A stretch of DNA of 64,000 nt. Source: Gordius sp. MW1 (lineage: Eukaryota; Nematomorpha; Gordioida; Gordea; Gordiidae). The notes beneath the pieces are model-generated. The model was not told where the DNA came from. It did not search any database and was given only the letters and a program-made list of their open reading frames with translations. This document shows positions 1-10,960 of the stretch, one piece after another (within the stretch, counting starts at the first letter, position 1; the number at the start of each line of letters is the position of its first letter). The stretch spans positions 8,680,001 to 8,744,000 of the forward strand of contig OZ038526.1 in NCBI GenBank assembly GCA_964036665.1, written 5' to 3'. The position numbers were made by a program, and so were the translations under genes.

Positions 1-613
1 TATAATGATTTGTCATAAATTTAAATACGTGAAATTTAAAGTTTAAACCTTATCTTCTTAATCCTATAATGCTGCTTTTATTGTTGTTTTTACAACGTTT
101 TGATATGTGCATCTAGTTATCAATTCTGTAAACAATAACATTAACATTGAAAGTCACTCGCACTTTATGGTTTATATGCTATAGTAAACATGCAATAAAC
201 ACTATGGCATATAATTGATGATGGTAACAATAACAATAGACTTGTCTATTAAGAAGCTTTAGCCACTCAATTATGCAACTAAGTCAACTATGAGCGAAAG
301 TATTATTAAGTCTATTTATAGTTGACAAAAACAGAGAATTTGATACAAATGTTATAATTTGCTAGAACAATCACATTTAATATACTTCGAATTTATTTAT
401 AGACTTTTAGTCTGCACTTTCCATAGAAAATGTTATCTTTATGAATTAATTCATATCTTTATAATGTCAATGAGATGTCGTGTCCCGCTAAATCTTTGAA
501 AAATTAAAGTTTTTTTAAAAATATAAAAATTTGCCATTTAAATTTTTTAACATTTTTTAAATATTTTTAATAAAACAGGAGAAATTTTTATTCAGTATAT
601 ATGTTTTTTAAAA
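1..613. other. AT-rich non-coding DNA
   Basis: No open frame with recognisable content and no clear repeat was seen. The stretch ends where the GAGAC-type tract begins. Confidence 0.5.
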
Positions 614-760
614 AGTCGAGACGAGACGAGAATTCTCGTCGAGACGAGACGAGATCGAACTTTTTCTAGACCGAGACGAGACGAGATCGAGATTTTCATA
701 ATCGCTCCCGAGACGAGACGAGATTTTGTTTTCGAGACCGAGACGAGACGAGATCGAAAC
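614..760. repeat. Degenerate GAGAC-type short tandem tract
   Basis: The pentamer GAGAC and its relatives (GACGAGACGAGA) recur in four blocks separated by T-rich spacers. The opening part is palindromic around GAATTCTCGTC. A related tract lies at 10961-11070, so it is a dispersed element end rather than a private microsatellite. It directly abuts the integrase fragment that follows. Confidence 0.7.
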
Positions 761-761
761 A

Positions 762-1592
762 CTAGACATTGCAGGACCGGTGGAAGGTAAATGGTGGCTA
801 ATCGCGATAGATGCGTTGTCCAAATGGGTAGAACTAGAAGTCGCTGTAGTCGACTCTATAAAATCTACCACGGTTATATGGCAACTAAGATGTTGGTTTG
901 CGAATTATGGATTGCCTAAAGAATTAATAACCGATAATCGTCAATCATTGGTAGGTGGTGAATTTGAAGGATTTTGTAAAGATAATGCTATCATTCATGT
1001 TAGAACGTCGCCATATCATCCGAAATCAAATGGAATGGTGGACCGCGTTATTCGTGCATTAACGAACCAATATTATTCAGGACGTAAGACTGAAAGAAAT
1101 CAAGAATTATGTTTGTTAAATGTTTTAATGGTTTATAGAAACACGCCGGATTCGACGACGGGAAAACCTCCGGCAGAATTGATGTTTGGAAGGCGAATTA
1201 AAACAATGTATGATCTTTTAAGACCGGATCCTAGAGACAAAATGGAGGATGTTGTATGAAAACAGAAACTACATCATGATCGAAATAGTAAAGAAAGGGA
1301 ATTTGAGGAGAATCATTCAGTTTGGGTTAAAAATGAGATTCGTCCTGGTTGGCATGAAGGTGTAGTAAAAGCACGACAAGGACGGTATTCTTATAATGTT
1401 CTAGTTGGCGATGTGATAAAACGAAAACATAGCGACCAACTAAGGGAAAGAGTTTTCACGGATGATAGAGTTCAACTACCAAAGGTCAACGGTGGGAGAG
1501 AAAGCATAGATCCAAGCGTTAACGAACGATTTGGGAGACCTCGACGAATTACAAGACCACCTCAGCGTTTCCATGACGAATTCAAATATTGA
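762..1592 (+). pseudogene. Ty3/gypsy integrase fragment, plus copy
   Basis: A retroviral-type integrase core and C-terminus, cut off at the 5' side within the core. The motifs DALSKW (first catalytic Asp) and TDN (second Asp) are visible. The position of the catalytic Glu reads MVDRVI, where the minus-strand copy has MVERVI, so the active-site Glu is replaced by Asp. An in-frame TGA at 1257-1259 stands where the other copy has Trp. The frame then stays open to a natural stop at 1590-1592, ending HDEFKY. A further change, in the TDN region, reads NRQS against NGRQ in the other copy. The Ty3 order (integrase last in pol) fits. It is inactive: truncated, with a nonsense codon and a catalytic substitution. 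Confidence 0.88.
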
Positions 1593-2650
1593 CGGAGGGG
1601 AAGATGTAGTGATTAACAATTTATTATTATTAATGTTATATATATCCCGTGGAGTTATAATATATTATATATACATATGTGATTCTAACTAATTTGAATA
1701 ATATAATAAACACTGATTCTGATGATATTTGTTAGAATCCCATATGTATATACAATATATTATAACTCCACGGGATATATATAACATTAATAATAATAAA
1801 TTGTTAATCACTACATCTTCCCCTCCGTCAATATTTGAATTCGTCATGGAAACGCTGAGGTGGTCTTGTAATTCGTCGAGGTCTCCCAAATCGTTCGTTA
1901 ACGCTTGGATCTATGCTTTCTCTCCCACCGTTGACCTTTGGTAGTTGAACTCTACGATCCGTGGAAACTCTTTCCCTTAGTTGGTCGCTATGTTTTCGTT
2001 TTGTCACATCGCCTACTAGAACAATATGAATACCGTCCTTGTCGTGCTTTTACTACACCTTCATGCCAACCAGGACGAATCTCATTTTTAACCCAAACTG
2101 AATCATTCTTCTCAAATTCCCTTTCTTCACTATTTCGATCATGATGTAGTTTCTGTTTCCATACTACATCCTCCATTTTGTCTCTAGGATCCGGTCTTAA
2201 TAGATCAAACATTGTTTTAAGTCTCCTTCCAAACATTATTTCGGCTGGAGACTTACCCGTTGTCGAATGTGAGACGTTTCGGTATGTCATTAAAACTTGT
2301 AGTAAACACAATTCTTTATTATTTTCCGTCTTTCTTCCTGAATAATATCTACTCTTTAGAGTACGAATCACTCTCTCCACCATTCCATTCGATTTTGGGT
2401 GATACGGTGACGTTTTAACGTGAATAACCGCATTTGCTTTACAAAAGCGTTCAAATTCGTCTGAGACAAATTGTCTTCCATTATCCGTTACTAGCTTTTT
2501 CGGTAGTCCAAATCTGGCAAACCAACATCTTAATTGACGTATAATCGTGAATGAATTGATTGAATCAATGACTGTAACTTCGACCCATTTTGAAAGAGCG
2601 TCAAATGCGACCAACCACCATTTTCCTTCAACCGATCCTGCAATGTCAAC
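764..2650. repeat. Large inverted repeat formed by two Ty3 3' ends
   Basis: The left arm (about 764-1690) and the right arm (about 1731-2650) are reverse complements covering the integrase core, its C-terminus and the following AT-rich segment. That segment is likely LTR or untranslated sequence, containing CCCGTGGAGTTATAATAT and its complement. The spacer, about 1691-1730, matches the start of the gag region at about 4800-4845. Two copies of the same element have therefore been joined head to head. The arms differ at scattered bases, so the event is not recent, or it joined two already different copies. Confidence 0.8.
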
Positions 2651-3060
2651 ATGAATTTCTTCCCACACGTAATTTGGAATGTTCCATGGATATAAAGGAA
2701 CTTTTTGTACATTCGGTCTCTGTTCTTGACAGCCATCACATTTGTTTCCCCATAATTCCGCATCAATATCAACCGACGGCCACCAGGCATAATATCTTAA
2801 TAGTGTTTTCATACCCGAGATGCCTGGATGTCCCCTATGAATCACATTTAGGACAATTTTGCGTAAGTTTTCCGGTATGATTAATCTATCACCATATAAT
2901 AGAATACCATCTTCATAAGAAATTTTATTTCTTCTTATCCAAAATGGTTTGAATTCTCTTCAAATTTTATCGGGATCAACCCTCCAATCTTTTTTTATAT
3001 AAGTTATCAACTATTTCATCGTTGAGTCTGAAGCTATTTCTGATTTTAGCATTTGTGGTA
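1828..3060 (-). pseudogene. Ty3/gypsy pol fragment (zinc finger and integrase), minus copy
   Basis: Reading leftward, a linker region is followed by the HHCC zinc finger (HRGHPG ... CDGC) and then the integrase core. The core has DALSKW, TDNGRQ and MVERVI, so all three DDE residues are present. The C-terminus follows (WHEGVVKARQGRYSY). The frame is intact from about 2975 to 1988. It is broken by a TGA near 2975 and another near 3020, and by a frameshift just after RQGRYSY near 2040. After the frameshift the remaining C-terminal residues appear in another frame, ending at 1828. The protease and RT portions are missing upstream. This is a decayed LTR-retrotransposon remnant and the better-preserved arm of the inverted pair. 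Confidence 0.88.
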
Positions 3061-3796
3061 ATTCAAAGTGCTTATTTGTGTGATTTTTATTGCATTTTTT
3101 GATTTATTAATAAGTCTAATATTAAAAAGTGCAGTTTTTTATAGTTCTTCGTCTGAAGATGGTATATGAACATAACAGTTATACATTTTATTCTTGCAAA
3201 TTTTGACAAGTTTATATTATAAAATATGGAAGTTATAGCTATTTAAAGTTTGGGGTAATTATAACCCCAAATACCATCCGTGTCAGCATTTTTTACCCCT
3301 ACGAAGTGTTAAAACAATTATTTTTAACACAACTTTTACATTTACGCATCCATTTTTACTTGTATAGATGTGTAATTAAAATCGGTGCACACTGCCTGCA
3401 CAGCACGCACCATATTTATTAACAATAACTATCTTCTACCCCTCCCTTTCTCTCTTAACTACTGCATAGCGTGCATAGCATATGCATAGCTTCTAGCAAG
3501 CACGCACAATCCCCTACCCCTCCCTCCCTCTCTAAACTTATGCATATGCGTCATAGCATAGTAGCGCATCGCCTCCCATACAAAATAATATTTGGGTTAT
3601 GTGGGGGGAACGGGGTTGGGAACAGGGATGGCCCGGAGTAGAGCAGGGTTTGAGCAAGGCTCAAGGCGACTAGCCTTGCTCTTTGGGTATGAATATTTTG
3701 GAGCAAGGGTATCCCCATGCTCGCATTATAAGCTGGGTTGTGTGAGAAGGGAAAGAGAAGGGGGGGGTTTATATGGTATGGTGCTGTGCGGATAGG
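3061..3796. other. Non-coding DNA with pyrimidine-rich tracts
   Basis: No coding signal. It contains two similar segments near 3430-3460 and 3510-3540 (CTACCCCTCCCT type) and a G-rich stretch near 3600-3770. Small open frames here have no recognisable content. Confidence 0.45.
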
Positions 3797-4020
3797 GGTC
3801 AAAGTAGCAGAATGATGAAAAAGTACCAGAAAAATATGATTTTTAGATAATCTATATGTTAAAATTAAATCTCAAATTGGGAGGCAATTTGATGTGCATC
3901 TAAACCTAACCCTACCCTAACCTAAAACGCTGACCTAAAACACTAACCCTAACCCTCCTGACCAATCGTGATCTTGATGAGTTCTGACCAATTTGGCTGC
4001 TTTTTTCTGCTACTTTGACC
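3797..4020. mobile_element. MITE with GGTCAAARTAGCAG ends and telomere-like core
   Basis: Terminal inverted repeats GGTCAAAGTAGCAG and CTGCTACTTTGACC bound 224 bp. A second, inverted copy lies at 39503-39757. The interior carries a degenerate CCTAAC/CCCTAA tract, followed by repeated TTCTGACCAAT. No coding capacity. The second copy has a clear 9-bp target duplication. None is obvious here. Confidence 0.75.
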
Positions 4021-4254
4021 GGTTCCCGTGCTGTGCTACTACTACATGCGTGGTAAAAGGATATAATGTGTTAATCTAAATTAAAATCGTTTACAGGTGG
4101 CCATAACCGAAATAATACATTTACATTTATTATTACAATATAGTAGAGTATATATTTGATATTATTATTTTATATATTGATATTAGGTTACAATATTATT
4201 TTAATTTATTTTTTAAATCAAAACAAATGATAATTAAGAATTTATTTTATAAAA

Positions 4255-4562
4255 TTGCTTAGTGACCGTCATTCAGCCGAATTATTAGGGTATAAAAACT
4301 TGTCACTAGAAACAGAAATACGTACCCGATGGCCTGATGCCATAGATGAAAAATCATTTGATGAAATTTTTAAATTAGCTGAATCCATTGAGCTTGCAAA
4401 TAAAGAAATGAATACATCTTCAGATATCAACCAATTGAAACTAAAGATGTATAAGAATAAATTTGAACCAAAAACATTTTTATGCAAAAGATGTGGCCAG
4501 AGACATTCAAGTGGTAATTGCCCAGCATTTGGTAAAACATGTTATAAATGTAAAAAAAAGAT
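4255..4562 (+). pseudogene. Ty3 gag C-terminal (nucleocapsid) fragment
   Basis: About 100 codons matching the gag end of the element at 4788-6879, including the same zinc-knuckle Cys spacing (CKRCGQRHSSGNC, then CYKC). It is cut in the middle of the knuckle by unrelated sequence at 4563. It retains a segment (LLGYKNLSLETEIRTRW) that is deleted in the neighbouring copy, so it comes from a separate insertion. Confidence 0.8.
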
Positions 4563-4787
4563 CTCGGGGTTTTGCATTTCGTTCCGACCTAATGTTTTTG
4601 GCTAGAGTTTGTATCTTGCCCCAAAATTTTAGTTTGGGACGTTGGGGAACCCTTAGGTGGATGCAAAACCCATGCTAAGCCTAAAAGGTTTTAGGTTAGG
4701 TTGTTTTAAAACCTCCAGGTTTTAAACCAACCTAACCTAAAACCTCAGGCTTGGGTTTAGAAAACCCCGGGTTTTCCCACCACTACA
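4563..4787. other. Insertion between two gag fragments, GGTTTT-rich and self-complementary
   Basis: This sequence has no coding content. It contains several short palindromes, such as GGTTTTAGGTTAGGTTG against CAACCTAACCTAAAACC and GGGTTTAG/AAACCC. It interrupts the gag knuckle and ends where the second gag start begins. It is probably a small palindromic element, family unknown. Confidence 0.5.
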
Positions 4788-6879
4788 TATGTGATTCTAA
4801 CTAATTTGAATAATATAATAAACACTGATTCTGATGATATTTGTAGATTAATTTATATGGCGCGGATGAATGAATTAACGAACCTACAGGTACCTTCTTA
4901 TAAAGAAGAAGATGATATAGATGCATATTTATATACATTAAATGCTATATTTGATGCCAGAAATATTAGATCATCAGAAAACATTTGGAGTTTAAGAAGA
5001 AACTGTTTATAGCATACTTTGGACAAACAAATATAGAAAAAATAAGAAATTTTTTATACCCCAAAGACCCCAAGGAATTCACCTTTCAAAAACTCACGGA
5101 GGTGGCTAGAAAATTATTCAAACCAAAAACAACCATATTCCAAGCAAGAATTGATTTCCGTAAAGCCCTAAAGAAACAGGGGGAATCAATTCAAGAATTT
5201 GTTACGAGATTAAAACAAATCTTAAAATTTTGTAATTTTCAAGATCACCTTGATGAAAATTTACGGGATCAATTAATCTGCGGGCTGCATAATTTGTCAC
5301 GAAACAGAAATACGTACCCAATGGCCTGATGCCATAGATGAAAAGAATAGACAAATATAATTTGATGAAATTTTTAAATTAGCTGAATCCATTGAGCTTG
5401 CAAATAGAGAAATGAATACATCTTCAGATATCAACCAATTGAAACCAAAGAAGTATAAGAATAAACTTGAACCAAAAACATTTTTATGCAAAAGATGTGG
5501 CCATAGACATTCAAGTGGTAATTGCCCAGCATTTGGTAAAACATGTTATAAATGTAATAAAAAGAATCATTTTCAACAATGCTGCTTAAATAAATTTATA
5601 AACTCTTTATCAAATCTGAATAACAAACAACCTAAAATTAAAGTACAAATTGAAAATTTTGACATGCTTATGATATTTGACTCAGGTGCTTCAGCATCTT
5701 TAGCTGGGTATGACTTCTATAATAAGATAGGTAGACCATCATTATTACCTACACAGGCAATATATACATTTGGGAACCACGCAATTAAAATATTAGGCAA
5801 GACCTTTGTAAATGTTAAATTAGAGGATAAAATTTTAAAACTACCTTTAATAATCACAAGAAATCAAAGTATAGGAATTTTTGGCATGGATTGGATATCA
5901 TCTTTCAATTTAAAATTAAGTATACCTGAGGGTATAAATTTAATTAATTCAACATTTGAACCACATGCTTATATTTTGAATTCATTAATTAACAAATACC
6001 CAAAAGTCTTTCAAGAAGGTACTGGTAAAATTAATAGTCAGAAAGTTAAATTGCATTTAAAAGATGACCGTATTCCCATATCATTACCTTTTAGAAGGGT
6101 TCTTTTCCTATGAGAAAGGCTGTGGAAGATGAATTGGAAAGATTTGTAAAGGAGGATATAATTGAACCTATAAATCCATCAACCTCTAAAATTGAGTGGG
6201 CAACCCCGACAGTCAATGTTAAGAAAAGTAATGGTAAAGTTAGGATTTGTGGAGATTTTAGATTAACAATTAATCCGTGGCTGATGCAAGATAATTACAT
6301 GTTACCCACATTTGATGAATTAGTTTCGAAGGTAGCGGGTGGAAAAAAGTTCACTATCATTGACTTAAAAGATGCGTGTTTACAGATGGAAATTGAAGAA
6401 GGTTCCAGACAATACCTTAATATTTCTACACACAAAATATATTATCGATATAAAAGGATGCCATTCGGAATTTCAAATGCACCTACAATTTTTCAAAGCT
6501 TTATTGATGGGATATTAAAAAGTTTAAATAATACTGGTGTATATTTGAACGATGTAATAATAACGGGAAAGAATGATGAGGAACATTTAAAGACGCTTAA
6601 TGAAGTTTTACATAGGTTGGAAGAAAATGGCGTAAAGGCGAAAAGATGAAAATATTTCAAACGGCGGTAACGTATTTTGGACATAAAATCGATAATTGTG
6701 GTATCCATCCAACGGAGGATAAAATAGAAGCAATCCGGAAATTTAAAACACCTACAAATAAATCTGAATTAAGATCATTTTTAGGATTAATAAATTATCA
6801 TAGTAAATTTCTACCGAACTTACATGATAAATGCGCTCCACCAGAACTAACTAGTTTGAAAAATACTTGGAGGTACTAA
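4788..6879 (+). pseudogene. Degenerate Ty3/gypsy gag-protease-reverse transcriptase
   Basis: In order: a gag N-terminus from 4791, a frameshift near 4990-5010, and more gag to about 5310. A deletion plus frame change near 5310-5360 includes a TAA. The zinc knuckle follows (CKRCGH ... CYKC, then HFQQC), then an aspartic protease with DSGAS. From 6110, in another frame, comes the reverse transcriptase. RT motifs include RICGDFR, the first catalytic Asp in TIIDLKDAC, and RMPFGISNAP. The YxDD box reads YLND, so one metal-binding Asp is lost. A frameshift near 6646 is followed by the connection region (FGHKIDNCGIHP) and FLGLINYHSKFLPNL. RNase H and integrase are absent because the inverted-end element at 6890 abuts the truncated RT. 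Several independent lesions make it inactive. Confidence 0.9.
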
Positions 6880-6931
6880 ACCATTTTATATTAATTGCTA
6901 TGCAATTTATGGGCTCGCTTTCCATTTTCCG

Positions 6932-7000
6932 AAGTAACGCACCGAACCTGTAACGCACCTTCGTGTAACGCTGTAACGCACGAACGTGTAACGCACCCAT
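6932..7000. repeat. GTAACGCACC short tandem repeats
   Basis: The motif TGTAACGCAC recurs about five times with small spacers, inside the element at 6890-8537. Confidence 0.7.
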
Positions 7001-7017
7001 CTACACACGCTTAACGC

Positions 7018-7270
7018 TTATTATTGATTAATAATAATTAATCAGTGCGTATATCGAAGTCAATGCCTAGGGTCTCTCCAACCCCATACCTCTTCCCACC
7101 CCTCTATTGTTCTTGTTAATATTGATTAATTATAATCAGTGCGTATATCGAATTCAATGCTGCGTCTATTAATAATATCGGGGGGAGAAATAACAAATAT
7201 TGATTAATAATAATCAGTGCGTATATCGAATTCATTGCCGCGTGCAATAATAATATCGGGTAATATCAAT
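7018..7270. repeat. Three imperfect tandem copies around TCAGTGCGTATATCGAA
   Basis: The block TTGATTAATAATAATCAGTG followed by CGTATATCGAA appears near 7024, 7122 and 7198. The copies are separated by variable C-rich or AT-rich sequence. It lies inside the long element. Confidence 0.75.
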
Positions 7271-7719
7271 TAAAAACAAGCAATTAATAACCTCTCTCCC
7301 CTCCCCCCCCTGTATAATCAATACGTCATTATTGTATTAGGGGGCGGGAGTGGAGGAGATGGTAGAGATGCATTAAGATCAGCCGCTGTGGAAAAAAATA
7401 ATAATAGCGTCGCACTTATAGGAAATATGTTCACTTTTTTTACCATAGAGATAAAATCTCAAATATCCCATAAGACTAAAATGTTGTATTACAAAACATA
7501 TATTATTTACTAGGAAATTGGACTATATGCTTATTTTATTCGTACCACCGAACATGACCGAGGCTATTATTGTACCGAGCATAAATATTCTAAACTCTGA
7601 ACTTATTTCAAATGCTTAAATTTTCTTTTTTGCATTTAGTTTTGATGGCATGCTTTGGCGCGTACCCAGGATTCTCTCAAGAGGGGAGGGTACCAAGTTA
7701 TTGGCGCCAGCTTTGTGAC

Positions 7720-8325
7720 TTGAAGGTTTGGGTTCAATCCCCGGAGAGGGCAAAAATTTTTATTTTTGTTTTAAATTAAATTAAAATTTTGTTCTTGTTA
7801 ATACCATTGATAATATGCCTTTTTGACCTTCCGCTGGCTACTGATCATTGAAAAAAAGACCATTGGCCAAATAAATCGAAATTTTTAATTTTTCGTTTTT
7901 GAATAGGTTAACATTGATAATTACCCTATGCCCTCCCCTACAAGTGCCTATGCCTCTACTGATATGGGTCCCTGTGCCCCTACAAAGACTTATGCCTGTA
8001 TATGTGGGTTCGAATCGCGGCGAACGTTCTAAATGGTTCGATACCGAGAGAGGACAAAAATTTTAATTTTTTTTTAAATTAAATTAATATATTGTTCTTG
8101 TTAATACCATTGATAATATGACTTTTTGACAGTGTTCTGGCTACTGACCATTAAAATAATGACCATTAGCCAATTGTGATCGAAATTTTAATTTTAGTTT
8201 TTGAATTGGTTAACATCGATAATTACCCTATGCCCTCCCCTACAAGGGCACCTCTACTTATATGGTTCCCTGTGCCCTACAAAAGCCTATGCCTCTATTA
8301 ATGTGGGTTCGAATCCCGGATTGTG
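7720..8325. repeat. Tandem array of about 290-bp units headed by a tRNA B-box-like motif
   Basis: Two full units and the start of a third. Each begins with GGGTTCRAN-type sequence (GGGTTCAATCCCCGG, GGGTTCGAATCGCGG, GGGTTCGAATCCCGG), then GAGAGGRCAAAAATTTT, TTGTTCTTGTTAATACCATT, a GACCATTRGCCAA block, and CCCTATGCCCTCCCCTACAA. The B-box resemblance could reflect a tRNA-derived SINE origin. No convincing A box or cloverleaf was found. The GACCATTGGCCAA block matches, inverted, the minisatellite at 42620-43330. Confidence 0.65.
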
Positions 8326-8537
8326 CCAAATATTTGTATAAATAATTAACTAATCATTTTGCATTTAATACCCCCCTATGGGCATTCTCGCCCCTTCCCA
8401 TCTTTCTCGCCCATAAATTGCACAGCAAATATGCTACTTTTATACATAGTATAGAAGAATTCGCCCTTCCCTTCCCCTCTTCCCCCCCCCCCCTTCCCTT
8501 CCCCTCTCCTCCTTCCCACGAGGGCCGAAGGCCCGAG

Positions 8538-9544
8538 TAATTTTTATCGATTTGTTTTTAAAGAATTTATAGCATTTTATTATTATATTGTCATAGAAAT
8601 CAGAAAGGTGCGCGTGGATACTTCTCGTCATTATATACAACAAAAGTAATTAGATGCACACATTACAAAGTTGTAATAAAATTATTAAAAGTAGCATTGT
8701 TACTAAATTAATAACATAAAAATTATGAGACTTCAATAAATTGCACCAATATAAGAACACACATATACCTTTACATTCATAAGTAAACCATTCTATTATA
8801 GTGTAAAACATTATATAATGTCCCAAAATATGTAATTTTACAAATTAGCTAGCCACAAGATATATATTTACTAATAAACGTAATTAGAGATATTTAATAG
8901 ACTAGAATGCACCGCCAACCCCACCATCATGTAGAGGAAGTGTATATGGCAATAAATGCATAATGTGATTTTTAGATTGAGAATTTCAGAGGTGTGTTAT
9001 GATGAGTTTAATCATAAATCTTGGCAGACTAATAAATAAACTTAAATCCAACATTAAGCAGGCACAGATATTGCAGGCGGGAAAATCTTTAGCCAAATCT
9101 ATTTAAATATGTCTTAACAATTAAATACTAGCACATAAAACAGAGTGATGTAATTGTTGTATAATTTGAAGATGTTTTTGTAATAATACTGCTTTATCAT
9201 ACCTCATGTTTGTATGTTAATATTATACTAGATGAACCCGCCAAACGTTGTTTTGCCATTTACCCGGGTGTATTAGCAGAATATATATCATCTTATAGAT
9301 AAATTTCAATAGATTAAGAATATATCAAATATAATTGGTAAGTGTTTAGTATGCAAAAATTTTTAAACAGATAGTTAAAGAGGGTCCAAGGCCCAGGCCC
9401 ACTTTAATTTATTTAGCCACGCAGGAGGGATTTCTTTCTTTCATCTTCATAAAATATGTATTTTTATAATCACGCAGGAGGGGACACGACCGTCCTATAA
9501 TAATAATAATTGACGTGAAAAATAAGCAAAAAAATGACTTTGAA
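8538..9544. other. AT-rich non-coding DNA
   Basis: No coding signal, repeat boundary or RNA gene could be supported. Confidence 0.5.
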
Positions 9545-9894
9545 CATGGGCGTACGCAGGTTTTGAATTAGGGTGAGGCAGAATTAAAAAAAAATTCCTG
9601 ACACCAAAAAAAAATAATTTAAAAATTTTTTAGCGAGCAAAAAAAAGGTCTCGACATCCAAAAATTGTCCTTACCAAAAATTTTCCTGAGGGCAAAAAAA
9701 GGTCATCGACTATCCAAAATTTTGGCAGTGGCTAATTAGGGAGGGGCAGTGGCTAATTAAGAAAGGGCAGTGACTAATTGGGGGGGGGGGCAAAACATAA
9801 TTTTTTTTAATTTTTAAGGTTTTTTGTATTGAAATTTTTTTTTATTTTAAATTAGGGGGGGCAGCCCCCCCCCCCCCCTCTGCGTACGCCCATG
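9545..9894. mobile_element. MITE of the CATGGGCGTA(G)C family
   Basis: The ends CATGGGCGTACGCAGG and CTGCGTACGCCCATG are inverted repeats. The interior holds GGGGCAGTGGCTAATTAGGG direct repeats and long G and C runs. It belongs to the same dispersed family as copies at 13974, 15331, 22491, 23169, 26316 and 44957. No target duplication is recognisable at this copy. Confidence 0.75.
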
Positions 9895-10009
9895 TAAGTT
9901 AATGTTTTAAATTGTTAAAAGCTTCCATTTTTCACAGCATATGACTACATTTATCACAACACTACCTACACGCATGCTGCACATGCACACACATAGTTTC
10001 ATTTAGATA

Positions 10010-10235
10010 CGCAGTACGTCATGAAGTTGCGTTTGATTGACGATTTATTAAACGTATATAACAAAATATCTCGAAAACTACTGGACCAATTGTCTCGAAC
10101 AAATTTTAAAACATGCTCCGGAGTGTCAGGAATAAAGTGTGAAATTTTGAGCCAAATCGGTCTGGTAGTTTTCCAAAATTGGTAGCGGCATACACACAAA
10201 CATACATAGTTTCATTTTTATATATAAGATATTGG
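10010..10235. repeat. Dispersed repeat ending CATAGTTTCATTTTTATATATA, copy 1
   Basis: The copy shares about 200 bp with 10520-10738, including CTCGAAAACTACTGGACC, ATGCTCCGGAGT and GAGCCAAATCGGTCTGGTAG. Both end in a CACAAACATACA-rich stretch and then TATATAtagga-like sequence. The A/T-rich tail and one-ended similarity suggest the 3' part of a retrotransposon or SINE. The class is not certain. Confidence 0.7.
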
Positions 10236-10519
10236 GGAAGAGCATATTAATACTTATTAATTGCTAAGAAATTTATTTATGGTAAAGTTTAGCATAAGCC
10301 TTAAAGAAATGTCACTGAGTTTTAAATATAATTTAAGTTTCTTCTACAAAATAAACGCATAACCATGACCTAAAATACTTTGTAGAATCTAATGTTTATA
10401 TTCCTCTGGTTCATTCATATGGTAACGGGTCTGACCTGATTTAATATGAAAGAAAATTTTTATGCAGCAATAAAACATTTAAGCTTCATATACTATACGT
10501 CATATGACGTCATTATTAA

Positions 10520-10738
10520 GTGCTAAAACGTATAAAACAACGTATAAAACAAAAAACGTGACCCCTCGAAAACTACTGGACTGATTTGGCTCGAACAAAT
10601 CTTAAAAGATGCTCCGGAGTATGGGGAATAAAGTGTAAAATTTTGAGCCAAATCGGTCTGGTAGTTTTCCAAATTTGGTGGTGGCATACGCACAAACATA
10701 CAAACAAACACACATAGTTTCATCTTTATATATAGGAT
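10520..10738. repeat. Dispersed repeat ending CATAGTTTCATCTTTATATATA, copy 2
   Basis: This is a direct-orientation copy of the repeat at 10010-10235, sharing the AATCGGTCTGGTAGTTTTCC block and a CAAACATACAAACAAACACAC tail just before its end. Small open frames through both copies are low-value and not annotated. Confidence 0.7.
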
Positions 10739-10960
10739 TAATGCTCATGATATAATTATGTAAAAAATATAAATAATTATTAGATAAAATGCAAATTTTA
10801 CGCAGATATATATTTAATATTGATTAAACTTTGGTGTGTAAAATTTTTAATATTGAAGGCAATAATATTAATTTACATTGAACATCCTTAAATGTAGCTT
10901 ATACAAAATAGAAATATAAACTAAATTTAGTATACTTATGATGGCCAATAAAGAAAATTT

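Larger units (their letters stand above)
6890..8537. mobile_element. Long non-coding element with GCTATGCAATTTATGGGC ends (copy A)
   Basis: The left end reads ATTAATTGCTATGCAATTTA (6889-6908) followed by TGGGCTCGC. The inverted counterpart CCCATAAATTGCACAGCAAA lies near 8411-8429. Past it come C-rich sequence and the palindrome GGGCCGAAGGCCC near 8523-8535. The same order, reversed, is found at 42190-43700. The interior is tandem repeats only, with no transposase. It interrupts a Ty3 RT at its left edge. Similar ends occur at 60507-61999 and 62555-62970. Confidence 0.7.

Noticed and set aside
3900-3960. Interstitial telomere
   Set aside because: The CCCTAA-like tract is short and degenerate, lies inside a MITE, and is repeated in a second copy of that MITE.
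8300-8325. Possible tRNA gene at GGGTTCGAATCCCGG
   Set aside because: Only a B-box-like motif is present. No acceptor stem, anticodon arm or A box could be drawn.
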